From assembly GCA_017446455.1 (NCBI GenBank), contig JAFSQV010000004.1, positions 1 to 33,975 of the forward strand: a stretch of 33,975 nucleotides of DNA, written 5' to 3'. The position numbers and the translations under genes were made by a program. The stretch is from Paludibacteraceae bacterium (GTDB lineage: Bacteria; Bacteroidota; Bacteroidia; Bacteroidales; Paludibacteraceae). Under the pieces are notes generated by a model, which saw nothing but the letters and a program-made list of their open reading frames with translations, did not search any database and was not told where the DNA came from. This document shows, one piece after another, positions 29,900-33,975 of this stretch. Numbering within the stretch: position 1 is the first letter of the stretch; the number at the start of each line of letters is the position of its first letter.

Positions 29900-30657
29900 A
29901 AATCATCAGTTATAATCTCAACGGCATCCGCTCGGCCATCAACAAAGGTCTGCTGGATTGGTTAGCGGCTGAGAACCCGGATGTCTTTTGTATCCAGGAG
30001 AGCAAGGCGCAGCCCGAGCAGATCGACGTGCTGGCCATGCAGGAACTGGGTTACCGCAGTTATATCCACTCCGCGGAAAAGAAAGGCTACTCCGGCGTGT
30101 GTATCTTCACCAAACGTGAGCCCGACAAAGTGGTCGTAGGTATGGGCAATCCCAAATACGACCGCGAGGGGCGCGTGCTGCGTGCGGACTTCGGCGACCT
30201 CACTATCGTAGACGCCTATATCCCGAGTGGCACGACGGGAGACATCCGCCAGGACTTTAAGATGGAGTTTCTCGAGGACTTCCTCGTATGGGTGAACGAA
30301 CTGCGCAAAGAGCGCCCGAATATCGTCATATGCGGAGATTATAACATTTGTCATAAACCCATTGATATCAACCACCCCGAGCGCCAGATCGGTGTATCGG
30401 GATTCCTACCCGAAGAGCGTGAATGGATGGACCGGTGGGAAGCCAGCGGACTGGTGGACTCTTTCCGCGTGTTTGACCAGAGTGCTGAGCGATACAGTTG
30501 GTGGTCTTGGCGCGCCGGTGCCCGTGCACGCAACGTCGGCTGGCGCATCGACTACCACTGGGTAAGCGAGAGTCTCAGACCGCGTCTCAAGGATGCAAAG
30601 ATATTAACCGACGCCGTACATTCGGACCACTGTCCGGTGATGGTAGAGATAGATTAA
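29896..30657 (+). CDS. xth: Exodeoxyribonuclease III / AP endonuclease (Xth)
   Basis: 253 residues, cytoplasmic base-excision repair enzyme that cuts DNA at abasic sites and removes 3' blocks. It opens [14 protein letters not shown] with the metal-binding glutamate at ~35 (VFCIQESKA). It carries VDAYIPSG, the [10 protein letters not shown] motif with catalytic D and N, RIDYHWVS, and ends at the catalytic [12 protein letters not shown]. Length matches the Xth/ExoA family. Start overlaps the preceding M6 protease stop by 4 nt; lptB follows after 1 nt. The operon thus mixes secreted proteolysis and DNA repair, which probably reflects loose clustering rather than shared function. Confidence 0.95.
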   Translation: MKIISYNLNGIRSAINKGLLDWLAAENPDVFCIQESKAQPEQIDVLAMQELGYRSYIHSAEKKGYSGVCIFTKREPDKVVVGMGNPKYDREGRVLRADFGDLTIVDAYIPSGTTGDIRQDFKMEFLEDFLVWVNELRKERPNIVICGDYNICHKPIDINHPERQIGVSGFLPEEREWMDRWEASGLVDSFRVFDQSAERYSWWSWRAGARARNVGWRIDYHWVSESLRPRLKDAKILTDAVHSDHCPVMVEID

Positions 30658-30658
30658 T

Positions 30659-31402
30659 ATGGATATATTACGAACCGAACACCTGGTAAAGAAATACGGT
30701 AAGCGCACCGTAGTGGACGATGTGTCCATCGAACTGGAGCAGGGCGAGATCGTCGGTCTGCTAGGTCCTAATGGCGCCGGTAAGACCACGACTTTCTATA
30801 TGACGACGGGACTGGTGGCGGCGAACAAAGGGCGTATCTTCCTCAACGACCAAGAACTAACTTCGCTGCCGATGTACAAGCGTGCGCAATTGGGTATCGG
30901 CTACTTGCCGCAAGAGGCCAGCGTGTTCCGCAAGATGACCGTCGAAGATAACATCCGCGCTGTGCTCGAGATGACCACTTTCACGAAGGAGTACCAGACC
31001 CGGAAATTAGAGAGTCTCATCAAGGAATTCAACCTCGAGCACGTGCGTCATAACCTTGGCGACCACCTCAGCGGCGGTGAGCGCCGCCGCACGGAGATCG
31101 CGCGATGCCTGGCTATCGAGCCGAAGTTCGTGATGCTCGACGAACCCTTTGCGGGTGTCGATCCGATTGCCGTGCAGGAGATCCAAGATGTCGTATGGCG
31201 ACTCAAAGACAAGAACATCGGCATTCTCATCACCGACCATAACGTCGATGAGACGCTTATGATCACCGACCGCGCGTACCTGCTCTTCGAAGGACGCATC
31301 CTCTTCCACGGTACGCCGGAAGAACTGGCCGCCAACCCCACCGTTCGCAAGAACTACCTCGGCCGCGACTTCGAGTTAAAGAAAAAGACCCGCGTAGCAT
31401 AA
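30659..31402 (+). CDS. lptB: LPS export ABC transporter ATP-binding protein LptB
   Basis: 247 residues. LptB is the ATPase that drives extraction of lipopolysaccharide from the inner membrane by LptFG. Walker [11 protein letters not shown] (~36-45), the Q-loop region [22 protein letters not shown] characteristic of LptB, the signature [13 protein letters not shown], Walker [14 protein letters not shown] and the ITDHNVDET switch are all present. Length agrees with the family. LptF/G are not in the window. It is in the same transcription unit as mlaE/mlaF, so two outer-membrane lipid transport functions may be co-expressed. Confidence 0.95.
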   Translation: MDILRTEHLVKKYGKRTVVDDVSIELEQGEIVGLLGPNGAGKTTTFYMTTGLVAANKGRIFLNDQELTSLPMYKRAQLGIGYLPQEASVFRKMTVEDNIRAVLEMTTFTKEYQTRKLESLIKEFNLEHVRHNLGDHLSGGERRRTEIARCLAIEPKFVMLDEPFAGVDPIAVQEIQDVVWRLKDKNIGILITDHNVDETLMITDRAYLLFEGRILFHGTPEELAANPTVRKNYLGRDFELKKKTRVA

Positions 31403-31407
31403 GGCGG

Positions 31408-32388
31408 ATGAATCGCTTCATACTACATATCATGGCTATCACAGCTGTCGTGTTGAGCGCCTGTACAGACAATACGCCTACGGTAGCTGTGCGCGTCAAG
31501 GAGTGCGCCGCCATGCCGGTTCCTCGCGCCAGTGCCGCAGCATGCGCGCTGGACGGCAAAGGATATGTATTCGGCGGACGCGATGCGAACGGCATCTATC
31601 TCAATGACCTTTGGCAGTACGACCCGGGCACGGACAGTTGGAAGCAGTTAAGTGCCTTTCCCGGCAAGGCGCGCGTGAAAGCCGTGATGGTTGCCTACGA
31701 TGGGGCGCTTTATATGGGATTAGGTTTCTCCGGCGAGAAGGTCTATGTCGATAGCTGTTACCTGCGGGATATATGGCGCTATACGCCGGCCGATGACCAA
31801 TGGACGAGGCTGGCGGATTGTCCGTCCGCTAACACCGTCAGCGGTGTTCCTTGCATGGCCGATGGGCGTATGTATGTGCTCTATAGCACCGGCTGGTCGC
31901 AAAGCAAAGATATCATCTATTTCGATATAGCGAATAATCGTTGGGGCAACATCCCGGATACCGGTAAACGTCCCGGGGCATGCTTTGGCGCGACGGGTGT
32001 GCCTTTCGGCGGACGATTCTACTTTAGTACGGGTTTAACCTGGGAGAACACCAAACAGTGGTATGAGGTGGACATCGCCAATGACCGATGGACTCCGCTC
32101 GCGGCCTACCCCGGCAAAGGGCGGGAGTTATGCGCCGGCTGCGCCACCGACAACTATATCTATCTCTTCGGCGGCCGCTATTTTGCCGGAGAACATACAG
32201 GAGGAGAAGTGTTTAGCGAGTTTATGCGATATAATGCGAACTCCGATCAGTGGGAGCACTGCGGCGCTATGCCATGCGGCAAAGGCGAGAACATGATCGC
32301 TTTCAGTATTAACCATATAGCCTATTTTGGTCTGGGAGAAGACGAGAAAGGCACCCTTCATAACACCTTGTACCGCATTGAAGAATAG
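31408..32388 (+). CDS. Kelch-repeat beta-propeller lipoprotein
   Basis: 326 residues. The N-terminus (ILHIMAITAVVLSACTD) has lipobox LSAC, so an envelope-anchored lipoprotein is expected. The rest is a series of ~50-residue kelch repeats with the usual YVFGG / YLFGG turn and W-x-x-L or W-x-x-C strands: LNDLWQYDPGTDSWKQLSAF, LRDIWRYTPADDQWTRLADC, YEVDIANDRWTPLAAYPGKG, EFMRYNANSDQWEHCGAM. Five or six blades are evident, consistent with a six-blade propeller. No catalytic residues are apparent, so a binding or scaffolding role is likely. It lies 5 nt after lptB and overlaps the Wzi-family gene by 11 nt. Confidence 0.85.
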   Translation: MNRFILHIMAITAVVLSACTDNTPTVAVRVKECAAMPVPRASAAACALDGKGYVFGGRDANGIYLNDLWQYDPGTDSWKQLSAFPGKARVKAVMVAYDGALYMGLGFSGEKVYVDSCYLRDIWRYTPADDQWTRLADCPSANTVSGVPCMADGRMYVLYSTGWSQSKDIIYFDIANNRWGNIPDTGKRPGACFGATGVPFGGRFYFSTGLTWENTKQWYEVDIANDRWTPLAAYPGKGRELCAGCATDNYIYLFGGRYFAGEHTGGEVFSEFMRYNANSDQWEHCGAMPCGKGENMIAFSINHIAYFGLGEDEKGTLHNTLYRIEE

Positions 32389-33796
32389 GCTCTTATCCAT
32401 AGTGTGTCTCCTGTTATGCGCCATGAGCGCGTATGCCTGGGACTGGTGGCCATTACCAATGGCCCAACCGGATACATGCCGCGATACCCTCTTCTATTCC
32501 GGCGGCGTGAGTGCGGTGGCATCGTCGCCAAGCGGTTCCCCCACCTGGATACACGGCAACCGAAACGGAGATATCTCTACCCTGCCCTATAGCGGAAACA
32601 TCCGTCTGGGTATCATCAAACCCGCCACACGTCCGAACCGCTGGTACGACTGGGATGGCGCAGTAGTGTTAAGCGGACGTATTGCCGGTTCGAACACCGC
32701 CGTACAAGGCACCGGTTTCTTCTCTTTGCTCTATGCGCACGCACGCTTGTACGTGGTCGACATCACGGTCGGCATCAAACCCTGGTATTCTCCATTCGGC
32801 GATGCCGAACTGACGGCCGGGGATCTGTTGTTCTCCAACAATGCGCATCCTATCCCGCGTATCTCCGTCGGCATCGACAACTACACCGCTTTCCCGGGTT
32901 TATACGGATATGTCGAAGTACGCGGAGGACTGACCCAAGGATGGTTGGGCGATAACAATCCCTATGTCTCCAAGACGCTGCTGCACCATAAATTCCTTGG
33001 CGTCCGATTGGGCGGCAGACTACCGGTCAACCTGGCGTACGAACTACACCATGCGGCCCAGTGGGGCGGATATGAGAACGGCGTGGTGGACTTAGGTAAT
33101 GACTGGAACAGCTTCATGCGCGTCTTTAGCGGAAAGCAAGGAGGTTCCGCCCGAATAGAGCAACTCAACTCGCAGGGCAACCATATAGTCAGTCAGATAC
33201 TCTGTCTTACGGCGAAGGGCGAGAAATGGCATGTCGATCTCTATTGGCAGGATCTTCAAGAAGATGGCGTCGTGCATTTTATGGGTAGCCGCAGAAATTC
33301 CAAAGACGGTCGCTGGGGTATCCACGCGGCGCAAGACGTATGGCCGTTTATTTCCGGCTTCACCTTCGAATGTATTCAAATGACCGATCAATCCGGTCCA
33401 TGGGAAAACCGGGACGGTATGGTGTTTGGTGGCAATGATTTCTATTATTCGAATGGCGTGTACAAGCAAGGATGGACCTATTTCGGCCGGTCTATATGTT
33501 CGCCCCTCTTAAGTCCGGACAACAGTCGCGTGTGGGCCTACCATGCCGGCATAAAGGGTGATATCTATGGTTTTAAGTATCGCGTGCTGTGCACCTATGC
33601 CGATAATTACGGCACCTACTACGTACCTCTGAACAACCATAATACCACGGTACTGTTGGAGGTGCACAAGACCGTTCCTCAAGCCTGGGGTTTGGATTTC
33701 GGTATCGCTTTAGGCGGTGATTTCGGTACGCAGTACGGTACACGCCTGGGAGGAATGATCACGATTAGCAAACGAGGTTTAATAAAAAGTTGGTAA
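32378..33796 (+). CDS. Capsule assembly Wzi-family outer-membrane protein
   Basis: 472 residues using the TTG at 32378; this gives a clean signal peptide (MKNRLLSIVCLLLCAMSAYA, cleaved before WDWWP), whereas codons upstream add 17 residues read in the kelch gene. The mature protein has many alternating aromatic and hydrophobic strands of a beta-barrel, with motifs seen in Wzi-like proteins of Bacteroidetes: GNRNGDISTLPYSG, WYDWDGAVVLSGR, ARLYVVDITVGIKPW, FLGVRLGGRLPVNLAYELHHAAQWGG (in outline), and a Phe/Trp-rich C-terminal part. In other bacteria Wzi holds surface polysaccharide at the outer membrane. It overlaps the kelch gene by 11 nt and is followed after 2 nt by a GT11 gene, supporting a surface-glycan role. 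Confidence 0.82.
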   Translation: MKNRLLSIVCLLLCAMSAYAWDWWPLPMAQPDTCRDTLFYSGGVSAVASSPSGSPTWIHGNRNGDISTLPYSGNIRLGIIKPATRPNRWYDWDGAVVLSGRIAGSNTAVQGTGFFSLLYAHARLYVVDITVGIKPWYSPFGDAELTAGDLLFSNNAHPIPRISVGIDNYTAFPGLYGYVEVRGGLTQGWLGDNNPYVSKTLLHHKFLGVRLGGRLPVNLAYELHHAAQWGGYENGVVDLGNDWNSFMRVFSGKQGGSARIEQLNSQGNHIVSQILCLTAKGEKWHVDLYWQDLQEDGVVHFMGSRRNSKDGRWGIHAAQDVWPFISGFTFECIQMTDQSGPWENRDGMVFGGNDFYYSNGVYKQGWTYFGRSICSPLLSPDNSRVWAYHAGIKGDIYGFKYRVLCTYADNYGTYYVPLNNHNTTVLLEVHKTVPQAWGLDFGIALGGDFGTQYGTRLGGMITISKRGLIKSW

Positions 33797-33798
33797 AT

Positions 33799-33975
33799 AT
33801 GAACATTGTGCAAATACGATCGGGGTTAGGCAACCAGATGTTTCAGTACGCCTTCTATTTAGCACTGAAACATCATCGACCGGATACGAAGATAGACGCA
33901 TCTATCTATCGGTACCGTCCGTCCCATAACGGCTATGAGTTAGAGCGTATTTTTGCTATCCATCCCGAACATGCC
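33799..33975 (+). CDS. GT11-family (alpha-1,2-fucosyltransferase-like) glycosyltransferase, N-terminal part
   Basis: The first 59 codons of a gene cut by the window end. IVQIRSGLGNQMFQYAFYLAL is the signature opening of GT11 transferases (GLGNQMFQYA), which transfer fucose, usually from GDP-fucose, to galactose. The following segment (DASIYRYRPSHNGYELERIF) fits family members, which often carry HNGYEL near this position. It starts 2 nt after the Wzi-family gene. It could fucosylate a surface polysaccharide or O-antigen. The catalytic region lies beyond the window. Confidence 0.88.
   Translation, partial: MNIVQIRSGLGNQMFQYAFYLALKHHRPDTKIDASIYRYRPSHNGYELERIFAIHPEHA

Overview
The window reads as a chromosomal segment of a Bacteroidales bacterium (Bacteroidota). 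The reasons are: (i) five copies of the Bacteroidetes-type promoter, TTTG (one copy CTTG), exactly 20 nt, then TAnnTTTG; (ii) several secreted proteins that end in the same short C-terminal tail, of the kind used by type IX secretion; (iii) few Shine-Dalgarno sequences and many genes that overlap or abut; (iv) Bacteroidales-style contents such as a DUF4861 lipoprotein, M6 proteases, a Wzi-family porin and a GT11 transferase. No tRNA, rRNA, CRISPR array, transposase or integrase was seen.

Layout. 1-10501 (+) is a densely packed run of core and envelope genes: the end of a POT peptide transporter, a coiled-coil hypothetical, rsmI, a flippase, riboflavin synthase, two FKBP prolyl isomerases (one cytoplasmic, one lipoprotein), a second flippase, truA, and a pectin pair (GH28 and DUF4861 lipoproteins). 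10502-17973 (-) holds an unlisted 41-residue gene with its own perfect promoter, then a 2432-residue secreted protein built of Ig-like repeats. 17974-18405 is a divergent regulatory region. 18406-21716 holds a four-helix membrane protein (+) whose end overlaps a Cys-rich membrane protein (-); the latter follows a 692-residue secreted relative of the giant protein. 21874-25472 (-) is a zero-spacing operon: M6 protease, small secreted protein, S26-type signal peptidase, PqqD-like protein. 25765-26052 (+) is a headless C-terminal fragment. 26053-26414 is a repeat-rich intergenic region with a terminator and a promoter. 26415-33975 (+) looks like one operon: mlaE, mlaF, a stand-alone protease-propeptide-like protein, a second M6 protease, xth, lptB, a kelch lipoprotein, a Wzi-family protein and the start of a GT11 fucosyltransferase-like gene.

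How it fits together. The flanks are housekeeping and envelope genes (lipid transport, LPS export, glycan flipping). The middle is accessory: AT-richer, secreted, repeat-built surface proteins and proteases. The parts most worth following are the M6/secreted/S26/PqqD operon, the orphan propeptide beside the second M6 protease, the hidden 41-aa gene, the C-terminal tail shared by five gene products, and several families of 7-, 9- and 11-nt tandem repeats at gene borders and inside genes.
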